Source: Acidobacteriota bacterium (GTDB lineage Bacteria > Acidobacteriota > UBA6911 > JACOSC01). From it: DNA of 47,172 nt. The notes beneath the pieces are model-generated. The model saw only the letters and a list, made by a program, of their open reading frames with translations. It was not told the origin of the DNA and made no database searches. A program made the position numbers and the translations under genes. Within the stretch, counting starts at the first letter, position 1; every line of letters begins with the position of its first letter. The stretch lies in the NCBI GenBank assembly GCA_016179055.1, contig JACOSC010000164.1, positions 1-47,172 on the forward strand, read 5' to 3'. This document shows, one piece after another, positions 27,900-36,210 of the stretch.

Positions 27900-29828
27900 A
27901 TGTGTGGAATTGTCGGCAAGTTAAATCTGGATGGACGACCGGTAAACCCGGAATTGTTGGTGGCCATGGCGCGGATGGTCGCCCACCGAGGTCCGGACGA
28001 TGAGGGCCTCTTTTGCCGCGGGCCGGTGGGGCTGGCGCACCGTCGGCTCAGCATCGTCGACCTTTCGCCGGCCGGCCATCAGCCGATGTCGAATGAGGAT
28101 GGGCAACTGTGGATTACTTATAATGGAGAGATCTACAACTTCCCTGAGTTGCGGCAAAGCCTTATACAGAAAGGTTATCGATTTCGATCCGGAACGGATA
28201 CGGAGGTCATCCTCAATCTTTATGCGGAGTACGGCGTGGAGTGCCTGGCCTACTTGCGCGGATTTTTTGCCTTTGCGGTGTGGGACGCCCGGCAGCGGCG
28301 TCTTTTTGCCGCCCGCGACCGCGTGGGAAAAAAGCCCTTCTTCTATTACCACAATTCGGAAACCTTCCTTTTCGCCTCGGAGATTAAAAGTATATTGCAG
28401 GATCCCGACGTCCGTTCGCGTCCGGATTTTAACGCCATCCACAATTATTTGACGTATCAGTACGTGCCCAGCCCGTGGTCCGCCTTTGCCGGTATACGGA
28501 AACTTCCTCCGGCGCATTACCTGCTCCTTGAAAATGGCCATGTGAAGATAGAGAGATATTGGCGACTGGACTATAGCTGCAAAGTGCGCTTGTCGGAAAA
28601 GGCGGCCGCCGAAGCGCTACTCGAGCATTTGCGGGAAGCCGTCCGTTTACGAATGATCAGTGATGTGCCGCTCGGCGCTTTTCTCAGCGGCGGGATCGAC
28701 TCCAGCGCCATAGTGGCGTTGATGAGCGAAATCTCCCACGGTCCCGTCAAAACCTTCTCCATCGGCTTCGAGGAAGCGCCGTATAATGAATTAGCCTATG
28801 CCCGAATGGTGGCCCAAAGGTTTCATACCGACCACCAGGAGTTTGTTGTCAAGCCACAGGCCGTCGAAGTGCTGCCCCAGATTGTATGGCATTACAACGA
28901 GCCCTTTGCCGATTCTTCCGCCATCCCCACGTACTACTTGGCGCAAATGACACGCCGCGCCGTGACCGTCGCGCTAAACGGCGATGGCGGGGATGAGAGC
29001 TTTGCCGGTTACGATCGCTATGCCGCCGCCCAGCTAGCCCATTATTACGACCGTGTGCCGGCGGCTTTGCGGAAAACAGTTGAGCGCGTGCTCTTGAGCA
29101 TACTCCCCGAGGGGCGCCCCAGTCGTAGCTGGGTTGGTCGAGCCCGGCGCTTTTTGGCGGCCCTGTGCCGCGCGCCGGCATGTCGCTATGGGCGCTGGAT
29201 CGCGCACTTCAACGCGGATCACAAGGATGAACTATACTCACCGGATTTTAAGGCCCAGGTGAGCGGTTGGGATGCTGACGCGGTTATAGAGCGGCTCTTT
29301 AAGGTTTCGACCGCGCCGGATATCTTAGAAGTAATATTGGATACGGACGTCCAAACCTATCTTCCCGATGATCTGCTGGTAAAAGTTGACGTCGCGACGA
29401 TGGCGCATTCTCTGGAGGCGCGGTCGCCTTTCTTGGATCATGTTCTTATGGAATTCGCCGCATCATTGCCGGCGGACTTCAAGATCAGACATTTGTCAAA
29501 AAAGTACATTTTAAAGAAGGCGCTTTCCGGTCTACTGCCACGCGAAATCCTGCACCGGCCGAAGATGGGTTTTGGGGTTCCGATCAATGACTGGTTTCGT
29601 ACGGATTTGAAGGGCATGACCTATGATGTTTTACTGAGCAAGACGGCGCGGTCACGGGGCTACTTCAATCCACAGTTTATCCAGCGCATGATCGACGAGC
29701 ACGTCACCGGCGCGCGCCAATGGCATTACCAACTATGGAATCTCCTCTTGCTGGAACTTTGGCACCGCGCTTTTATCGACACCGCGGCCGGCCCGTCCAC
29801 CAGCGCCCGTTCTGCCGATGAATCCTAA
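27900..29828 (+). CDS. asnB: Asparagine synthetase (glutamine-hydrolysing)-type amidotransferase
   Basis: The product (642 residues) begins MCGIVGKLNLDG with the N-terminal nucleophile Cys2. It has the class-II glutaminase motifs (MVAHRGPDDEG, ITYNGEIYNFPELR, GTDTEV) and the ATP-pyrophosphatase loop SGGIDSS around residue 263. The synthetase half continues with FAGYDRY, LPDDLLVKVDVATMAHSLEARSPFLD and KMGFGVPIN. The family transfers ammonia from glutamine to an acyl-AMP, classically aspartate. Copies inside exopolysaccharide clusters often amidate sugar acids or act in exosortase-linked loci. With an epimerase and a membrane protein in the same operon, a glycan-modifying role is as likely as asparagine synthesis. 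Confidence 0.92.
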   Translation: MCGIVGKLNLDGRPVNPELLVAMARMVAHRGPDDEGLFCRGPVGLAHRRLSIVDLSPAGHQPMSNEDGQLWITYNGEIYNFPELRQSLIQKGYRFRSGTDTEVILNLYAEYGVECLAYLRGFFAFAVWDARQRRLFAARDRVGKKPFFYYHNSETFLFASEIKSILQDPDVRSRPDFNAIHNYLTYQYVPSPWSAFAGIRKLPPAHYLLLENGHVKIERYWRLDYSCKVRLSEKAAAEALLEHLREAVRLRMISDVPLGAFLSGGIDSSAIVALMSEISHGPVKTFSIGFEEAPYNELAYARMVAQRFHTDHQEFVVKPQAVEVLPQIVWHYNEPFADSSAIPTYYLAQMTRRAVTVALNGDGGDESFAGYDRYAAAQLAHYYDRVPAALRKTVERVLLSILPEGRPSRSWVGRARRFLAALCRAPACRYGRWIAHFNADHKDELYSPDFKAQVSGWDADAVIERLFKVSTAPDILEVILDTDVQTYLPDDLLVKVDVATMAHSLEARSPFLDHVLMEFAASLPADFKIRHLSKKYILKKALSGLLPREILHRPKMGFGVPINDWFRTDLKGMTYDVLLSKTARSRGYFNPQFIQRMIDEHVTGARQWHYQLWNLLLLELWHRAFIDTAAGPSTSARSADES

Positions 29829-29852
29829 GCCCAGCACCGGCGCAAATCCCTG

Positions 29853-30045
29853 TCAAAACTGAAGTCACTCCCAGAAGCCACGCCCGTAAGTGCCGATGTG
29901 CAGCAGCGGCGGATAGGCGACGTCATAATTGAGGTCAAGATCGATGACATCGACCACGGCCGGCAGCCCGTCCGAGTAGTCCTTGTAAATATATTTTGTG
30001 TGGACAGAGTTGAGTAAATGCTGTTCTTTTCGAACTTAGATTAAG
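29853..30045 (-). pseudogene. Internally deleted remnant of a BNR/sortilin-type gene
   Basis: 29853-29979 aligns to the last ~40 codons of the propeller gene at 36211-38640 (for example GTYGRGFWE), but CGA has become TGA and stops the frame early. From 29980 the sequence jumps to the upstream leader of that gene (the counterpart of 38651-38716: TAAATATATTTTGTG, GGACAG, GCTGTTC). About 2.3 kb of coding sequence is missing between. The leader is still recognisable, which suggests a paralogous copy lost its middle by deletion. Confidence 0.8.
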
Positions 30046-30066
30046 CGTAACTGTTCAGGGCGTCTG

Positions 30067-30152
30067 CACTGATACAGAACCGGGAGCGGTAGCGACCGGG
30101 TCGGCCCGTGGCGAAAGAGTGCGCACCTGGTCGCTACCGCTCCCGGCGCCGT
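30067..30152 (+). mobile_element. MITE family, short variant
   Basis: Inverted arms CAGAACCGGGAGCGGTAGCG and CGCTACCGCTCCCGG face each other across about 40 nt. The first arm is the same as in the 120-bp MITE copies at 15059 and 31563. The outer flanks of the full element are missing. Confidence 0.6.
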
Positions 30153-30324
30153 GTCGGCTGGGTGCCCTAAGGCGAAGGTGGTTGAACAATTACGAAATTT
30201 GAAATCAGGAATCGCGTTTGAGTTTCATTGTATTGATGATGCTTCCGGTGAATTTCACAAGTTCCTCTCAAGCCGTGATGATCGGGGCGAAGTCGGTTTC
30301 GCCCGCATAACCGCAATCGCGCGG

Positions 30325-30362
30325 AAACCCGGAGGGTTTCCAGCCATTAGCCGGTGGTTGAA
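30325..30362 (-). repeat. REP-like repeat containing GGAAACCCTCC, second copy
   Basis: Inverse of 12718-12756, nearly identical over about 37 nt. Confidence 0.65.
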
Positions 30363-30628
30363 CTTTAGTGCCGGGCACGTGCCTGGCACCAAGAGCCCTG
30401 GCACCAAGAGCCCCATCGCACCCTATCCACCCCTCGGGGTCCGATCAAATTTTTGTTGTGGGCCGCCCCGGAATCTGATATAGTTTTGCCTGGAATGGAA
30501 GAGGCGATCCCTGTCTATCTGAGTTAATGTGTTATCAAGCAGTCACGCTAATCGTCGAGGCAAGAATTCGGGCGCGTTCCCTCGACAGCGATATCGAAAC
30601 GCGGGCGCCCGGCACAAGGGGGGAAACC

Positions 30629-31243
30629 ATGAGTCGAAAGAAAATGATGAGCGGCGCGTTAGTGGCCGCGATTATGACGATGACCACGCTCGCGCTCGCC
30701 GATGGAAACATGGAGATCGATTTCCGCAGCAAATATTCTTACAACGAGATAACCCTGTATACCGCGGATGGCCGCACCACGACCTTCACTATCTACGGAG
30801 ACGAAAGCGCGCGTTGCACGGGGACCAACACGTCGGGAACACCCGATACGTTGACGATCACCAACTGTACCTTCCCGGGATCGCTCTGGGTTATCGATGG
30901 ACTCCAGACGACAGTCTTCCTCTCCGCATCGAGCGGTACCGGCACGTACGACTCGTCGACCCAGTTTCTCGAATTTAAGCTGGACTTCAGTTTTCGTGTT
31001 CGCCGCATCGAAGGCCCGCCCACTTTCGATTGCAGTTCTTCGGGAACTGTCACACCGACACTCGACTCTGATCTCTCCGGCGGGTTTGACGCGACTACCT
31101 GGCTTGTTGGCGGCGATGTTGAATTGTGGCCGTTTGCGGTCACCCCCGAATGCCCCGGCGCACTGGCCGCGACGCTAAATCGCACCTTCTACCTGATCAG
31201 GGAAATTACGCTGACACTCTCGAACTTCCTCAGAGATCAGTAG
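30629..31243 (+). CDS. Secreted protein of unknown function (204 aa)
   Basis: The ATG at 30629 has a G-rich ribosome-binding site (AAGGGGGG). Residues 1-25 (MSRKKMMSGALVAAIMTMTT...ALA) form a signal peptide. The mature part is rich in Thr, Ser and aromatic residues with alternating beta-strand pattern (ITLYTADGRTTTFTIYGDES). It has four cysteines (CTGTN, NCTF, FDCSS, TPECPG) that could form two disulphides. It resembles small PEP-CTERM-type secreted beta-proteins but lacks a C-terminal sorting signal. I recognise no family. It is monocistronic. Confidence 0.65.
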   Translation: MSRKKMMSGALVAAIMTMTTLALADGNMEIDFRSKYSYNEITLYTADGRTTTFTIYGDESARCTGTNTSGTPDTLTITNCTFPGSLWVIDGLQTTVFLSASSGTGTYDSSTQFLEFKLDFSFRVRRIEGPPTFDCSSSGTVTPTLDSDLSGGFDATTWLVGGDVELWPFAVTPECPGALAATLNRTFYLIREITLTLSNFLRDQ

Positions 31244-31704
31244 CTGATGACCGCACCGGGGCATACTATCCGCGCGTCCTGCACCGCACCCAGGGTGGCT
31301 ATCGCGCCTGCATTGGTTTCTGCGCCAGCGCTCGATACGTATTAAACAAGGACTCGTTGCCATCCACGGCATAGGTGAATGAACAAAAAACGTTGTGTTT
31401 GCTCTGAGCCCGGTAAACAGATACCGCAGGCTTGTAAGAACATGCGCCGGCGCCAGGCTTGCTGCGCTGCGCTTCAACGTGATTCGCCGCGCTGATTTCA
31501 TGCGATGGAGATTGTAAGTGACATCACACGATATAAGGAGTTCATCGTGCCCCTTTGGGGCACCACGACGAATGAAAAACAGAACCGCCTGCGGTAGCGG
31601 GCGGGTGGCCGAGCCGGGTAGGCCGGTGTGAGACATACCCGGTCGCTACCGCTCCCGGTTCTGTTTGGCTGAGTTATTTTCAAGTGAGAAGGAGGACAAC
31701 CGAC
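31244..31704 (+). other. Intergenic region ending in a MITE
   Basis: No gene is seen in 31244-31560. The rest is the reverse-oriented MITE, whose end (31683) abuts the AAGGAGG ribosome-binding site of the collagen-like gene. Confidence 0.5.
31563..31683 (-). mobile_element. 120-bp MITE, copy 2
   Basis: The reverse complement of this stretch matches 15059-15177 almost completely at both ends and in the flanks, with a divergent middle. Ends are CAGAACCGCCTGCGGTAGCG and CGCTACCGCTCCCGGTTCTG. Confidence 0.7.
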
Positions 31705-33410
31705 ATGAGGAACAGAACATATTGGTGTTTGAGTTTGGTTCTTGTATTCGCCGGTGCAGGGCTATTGCAGGCGGACAATCCGACGTCCAAGTATTTGCCC
31801 TTGTCCCCGATTTCGACTTCGCTGCCGGCCAGTAGTACCGGGCTAGCTGTACAATTGCAAGTTTGGGACAGCCTCACGGCCGGCGTCATGATATTTGGGG
31901 AGTCGCATACGGTAGACACCGATGCCTTTGCGTACATCACCAACGATACCGGGCTTGATGACCTTTTATTCGGGCGGCCCGGCGGCTTAAATCCGGCCAA
32001 TTTTCCAGCCGGCTCGTCGCGCTATTTGGACGTGACGCAAGGCGGGAGCAGCGTGTTGGCGGGAAGGCTGCCGTTCTATGCGGCTCCCTTTTCAGTAGCG
32101 CCGGGGCCGCAAGGACCGCCGGGCGCGATGGGTCCCGTCGGACCGCCAGGAGCGACAGGCCCCACAGGACCGACCGGAACGACAGGCCCCGCGGGACCGC
32201 CGGGAGCGCAGGGATTGCGTGGAGACACCGGGCCCCGAGGACCTGAGGGACCGATAGGACCCATAGGACCGGTCGGACCAGGCATCACGCCCGGATCGAC
32301 AATCGGCCCGGCCAGTCGAAGCGATCATATGACGTTCTTGAACAATACCGGCACCGGCTACGGCCTGCGGAGCCAGACGGTAGGGAATGGTAGTACCAGC
32401 GCGGTCTATGCTGAGGCGACGGGCGCTAGCAGTAACGGTGTGATTGGTGTGGCCAATAACGGACCCTTTGCTTATGGTGTGTGGGGCCAAAGCAATGAGG
32501 GTTACGCCGTTCGGGGGACCTCTTCCAGTGGCACCGGAGTATACGGGAATAGTGCTAGTGGCACCGGAGTTTGGGGCAATAGCATCAACGAGGTCTCCGG
32601 GGTGGGCATACGCGGTACTGGTGCCGCTGGGGGAATATTTGAGGGGACTCGGAGTGGCGTAGTTGCTAGAGCTACCGTCGGGGGGGAATTGGCGTTAACG
32701 GGACTACTGTTTATGGCACTGGGGTATCTGGCGGATCAGGTGGCAGTGGTTGGATGGCCATTGGGGTGCACGGTGGTACTACTGGGGCCGAGTCAATCGC
32801 GGTGGAGGGATTATATTTTGGCCCGACCCCGGGGCCAACGGGTTTAGCCGGCAACTTTTACGGGCCTGTGCGTGTCACTGGCGGCTTCGTCGCGGGCGCC
32901 GGACTTAGCAAAATTGATCATCCGCTGGACCCAACCAATAAATACCTCAATCACTCATTTGTCGAGTCACCCGACATGATGAATGTCTACAACGGTGTGG
33001 TGAGGCTCGATCAAAACGGCGAAGCCGTCGTCACGCTCGCGGAATGGTTCGAGACGTTGAACAAGGATTTTCGCTACCAACTTACGGCCATGGGTGCACC
33101 GGGACCCAACCTCTACATCGCAGAAGAAGTCGCGGGCAATCGCTTCCGCATTGCCGGCGGCACTGCAAACATGAAGGTCTCCTGGCAGGTAACGGGGATT
33201 CGTCAGGACGCTTTGGCTAATGCGCACCGTGTTCCGGTGGAGGAAGATAAACCGGCTGTAGAACGCGGTTATTACCTGAATCCTGTGGCATTCGGCCACC
33301 CGCAGGAGAAGGGGATTGCGTGGGTCTACCGACGGGACCGCATACTCAGCCTTAAGGAGCTGCGGCCAAGAGATATTGCCGGTGCCGATCGGCCTTCTAC
33401 GAAAGAGTAA
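31705..33410 (+). CDS. Secreted collagen-like protein, frame broken at a G7 tract
   Basis: The ATG at 31705 ([19 protein letters not shown]) has AAGGAGG upstream and a signal peptide. Residues ~40-125 form a globular domain. Residues ~130-200 are Gly-X-Y collagen repeats ([16 protein letters not shown]..). Next come short [20 protein letters not shown] repeats. At the G7 tract 32680-32686 the sensible reading jumps to the -1 frame ([16 protein letters not shown]) and continues to the end as [53 protein letters not shown] and so on. That is the standard C-terminal domain of this family in Acidobacteriota. One extra G would restore a protein of about 568 residues. Otherwise the first frame ends at 32847 with a nonsense tail. 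Confidence 0.8.
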
Positions 33411-34008
33411 GAGTTTGGCTCGTGTGTAGTTAGAGTGCACAGCCTATATACGAACGCTCCTCTTCTGGATCACCTGCAGCGATCAGGTTAGGCTTACGGG
33501 TTATAAATTTGTGATTCCCGTCGAGCCGTGACTTAACAGTGTGATTAAACCCTGTTGAGGCATTCTGTCCTGTAGGGGCGGGCTTTATACCCGCCCCTTC
33601 GTTCAATGAGGTTTGCTGGCGATGGTTCCTTAAGAGCCTTTGGGCTTTTGTCCCAAAATTGGCTAAGCAATATGTTCAGTACGCGAATGTGCAAGTGAAC
33701 GGAACATAGCGCCCCAAAAAAAATTTAAACGCCAAGAAGCCAAGAGCGCCAAGAATATTGATTTTATCTTGGCGTCTTGGCGGTTAATACGTTCCATTTT
33801 TCAACTCGCATTTTAGTTCGCCGCCGTTACAGCGAATGAAAAAGGGCCTACCCATCCCGAGATTTCGGGATGGGTAGGACACCCGGCTATATTTACAACG
33901 CCGGTCTCCCTTCGTTGCACTCAGGGCAAGCCCGATCGGCGGAAAGCCCGGGCTGCAGGAAGCCCTCGACACCACAACGTGACCGAGGCGGCCGCCTTTG
34001 CGGTTGAC
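33411..34008 (+). other. Intergenic region with two strong hairpins
   Basis: 33574-33598 is a hairpin with a 9-bp stem AGGGGCGGG/CCCGCCCCT and loop CTTTATA, a common dispersed repeat. 33728-33785 is a larger inverted repeat of GCCAAGA/TCTTGGC units, related to 8156-8177. A third short palindrome (ATCCCGAGATTTCGGGAT) lies near 33855. No gene is seen. Confidence 0.55.
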
Positions 34009-35637
34009 TCAGGGCAGTGATTTACTGACGGGCACGCAGAGGTTCTGCGGATCCATCACATCTCCTGACTCGGTCGGCGGCACGCCAAGCTCGAGCAAAC
34101 GTCGGTTCAAGTGACCCAGGTCAAGGGCGCGATTCAGCGGGTCGCCCGTGATGCCGTAGCATTTTAGGTCAAGGTCCTGCAGGATTTGCAGGACAGGTGG
34201 CGGAATCTGCTGGTCGTCCTTTTGCACGGGAACGCAAAGCTTTTGCGGGTCCATCAGAAGCACGGTCTCCGGCGGCGCGGGCGGGGGTTCCAGCAAGACG
34301 CGATTCAAGTGCTCCAACCTCAGTTGCACCGTCGTGGGCAGGGGCTCGCCGATAATGTTGTAACACTTCAGGTCGAAGTACTGGATCAAGTCGAGGATCG
34401 GCGGCGGGATTGGCTGATTATTCTTGCGGACGGGCACACAGAGCTGCGCCGGATCGAGCATCGTGACGAACTCCGGCGGCAAGCCCAGGCTCCGCAACAC
34501 TTCGTTCAAGTGCGTGAGCATGAGGTCCTGTCCCACGATATCGCCGGCGATGCCGTAGCACTTTAGGTCAATGTACTGGATCAAGTCAAGGATCGACGGC
34601 GGTATCGGCTGATTGTTCTTGCGCACGGGAACGCAAAGCTGCTGCGGCTCCATCACCAACACCTCCTCGACCGGCGGCAGAATCTGGCGCAGCAGAGGGT
34701 TCAAGTGTGTCAATCGGAGAGGGATATTAAGCGGCTCGCCGGTTATTGCGTAGCACTTGAGGTCAACGAACGGGATGGGCGAGCTAAACACCCTACGGTC
34801 GTCGCGGCCGTGCGAATAATTGAGGATCGTTGTTCCGGCCGCATACTGGAAGGCGCCGGTCCAGTCGCCGGCAAATAGTGGCGGGGCATCGCCGAGAATC
34901 GCGCAGGCCGACCCAAGGATAGCCGCCCGCAGAGTAGGAAAGTTGCGCTGGTCCCAGTGACTCGCTCCCGAGCGGTCGGTAAACAGATATTGAACGTTCG
35001 GCCCCACAATGTTGTTTCGGACAATCAACTGTCCCAGGAAGCCGCCTGCGGCGGGATCCCAGGCTCCTCCGTTGTTTGCGAAACCGTGAACATCGTAGTC
35101 CGTAAAACTATAGTAGCAGGTCGGGGCGCAGTTGCGGATCGAGACCCTGGTGTCCCAGGTTTGAGTCGCACCGCTAACCCGCTGGTCGAAATCAATCGTG
35201 CACCCGGCAGGTCCGCCACATTGCACGGTGCTTGTGGCGTGGCGCGCCGGGTCGGCCGGATCTGCGGTGATTGGGTTAACGATGACGCAGTTTCCCGTTG
35301 GGGCCGGGGCCACGGCGGCGACGGCGGCACCATTGGACCAGAAGTCGGTGTGCTCGCAGAGCACGCTGTTCGGCTCGCCAACCTTAAATCCAACACCGAA
35401 TCCCGGGATTCCCGGGCAGTCAGGAGTGTTCCCCGCGCGTCCAAAGCTATTAACGGAAACGCTGACAGGACCATCGGTCAACGTGACAAATGGAAGCCCG
35501 CCGAGTGGCTCGCCCATTGCTCGCGGAAGCTTGGTAGCGACATCCGCGCCTTGGCTCATACGCATGTCTTGCGCATGAGCGACAAGTGCCCAGGCGCACA
35601 AGTTTAACGCCAGAAACCATAATTTTTTTAGCCTCAT
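34009..35637 (-). CDS. Secreted protein with four KCY/LCVPV repeats
   Basis: I start at the ATG 35637 (MRLKKLWFLALNLCAWALVAHAQ), which has GGGAGG at a good distance; the ATG at 35670 is upstream of that site. After the signal peptide comes a ~270-residue beta-rich domain with Cys pairs (IRNCAPTCYYSFTDYD). Then four tandem units of 62-66 residues follow, each with DLKCY.I.G, THLN or a variant, and a PQ.LCVPV.K end, joined by NNQPIPP linkers. Each unit has two cysteines that could bond to each other. The KCY...LCVPV.K pattern recalls the bacterial repeat domain filed as DUF7450. Function is unknown; extracellular binding or adhesion is a guess. Confidence 0.75.
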   Translation of the reverse strand: MRLKKLWFLALNLCAWALVAHAQDMRMSQGADVATKLPRAMGEPLGGLPFVTLTDGPVSVSVNSFGRAGNTPDCPGIPGFGVGFKVGEPNSVLCEHTDFWSNGAAVAAVAPAPTGNCVIVNPITADPADPARHATSTVQCGGPAGCTIDFDQRVSGATQTWDTRVSIRNCAPTCYYSFTDYDVHGFANNGGAWDPAAGGFLGQLIVRNNIVGPNVQYLFTDRSGASHWDQRNFPTLRAAILGSACAILGDAPPLFAGDWTGAFQYAAGTTILNYSHGRDDRRVFSSPIPFVDLKCYAITGEPLNIPLRLTHLNPLLRQILPPVEEVLVMEPQQLCVPVRKNNQPIPPSILDLIQYIDLKCYGIAGDIVGQDLMLTHLNEVLRSLGLPPEFVTMLDPAQLCVPVRKNNQPIPPPILDLIQYFDLKCYNIIGEPLPTTVQLRLEHLNRVLLEPPPAPPETVLLMDPQKLCVPVQKDDQQIPPPVLQILQDLDLKCYGITGDPLNRALDLGHLNRRLLELGVPPTESGDVMDPQNLCVPVSKSLP

Positions 35638-36210
35638 GAGTTCCTCCCTCCGGGTTACTCGGACTCCCATTAAGCCATAGCCGCCCGAGCCCCGGTTGTT
35701 GACTGGTTCTTCCGGTGTGGTTAGCGGCGAAGGAACCTCCCTCTCCGCCAGAGTTCATACGGCCTTCCCGAACTCCATATTGCGTTTCATATCATGGAAT
35801 TCGAGGAAGGTTAATCTAAAACCAGCTAGCCTTACATGTCGTCTCAAGCATGAGATTTACATAGGGGACTCCCCTAACTTGTGACCTTTATAAATAAGCC
35901 TGAAGTATCTGGTTACCGTCCCAAAGGGACGGCGGAGATTATCCGGGGGTTCTCGCCCGCGGGCACCACCCCCGCAACCGACATTAAAACGCGTCCTCGC
36001 CCTGAAGGGGCACAGGAGGATTGCGCGACCGCCGGGCGTCCGGTCCCGACGATAGCGGCGAACGGACGACCAGTGAAAAGGCCCGTCAATACGTATGTGG
36101 CCGCGCACCGCACGCGATCAGCCGAATCTGTTCGAGTGGGTTGTCTCACGGATTTTCGTACGCACGCATACTCCAGCCCTCCAAGAAGGCAGCTCTGGCG
36201 CAAACCCCCG
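35638..36210 (+). other. Intergenic region with palindromes
   Basis: Around 35930-36020 lie CCGTCCCAAAGGGACGG, a GGGGGTTC..CACCACCCCC hairpin and CGCCCTGAAGGGGC. This order resembles one half of the modular palindromic elements elsewhere. No gene is supported. Confidence 0.4.

Larger units (their letters stand above)
29829..30628 (+). other. Gene-poor region made of remnants and repeats
   Basis: It contains the sortilin remnant (29853-30045), a partial MITE (30067-30152), the REP-like repeat (30325-30362), and a palindrome GTGCCGGGCACGTGCCTGGCAC near 30370 followed by a short tandem duplication. A 110-codon frame at 30151-30483 runs through these repeats. Its first 50 residues might be an old gene fragment, but I cannot identify it. 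Confidence 0.5.

Noticed and set aside
30151..30483. 110-codon + strand frame
   Set aside because: Its second half is translated REP-like repeats and a tandem duplication. The first half might be an old gene fragment but no family was recognised.
33574..33598. Intrinsic terminator after the collagen-like gene
   Set aside because: The stem is strong, but there is no T-run and the motif is a widespread dispersed repeat type.
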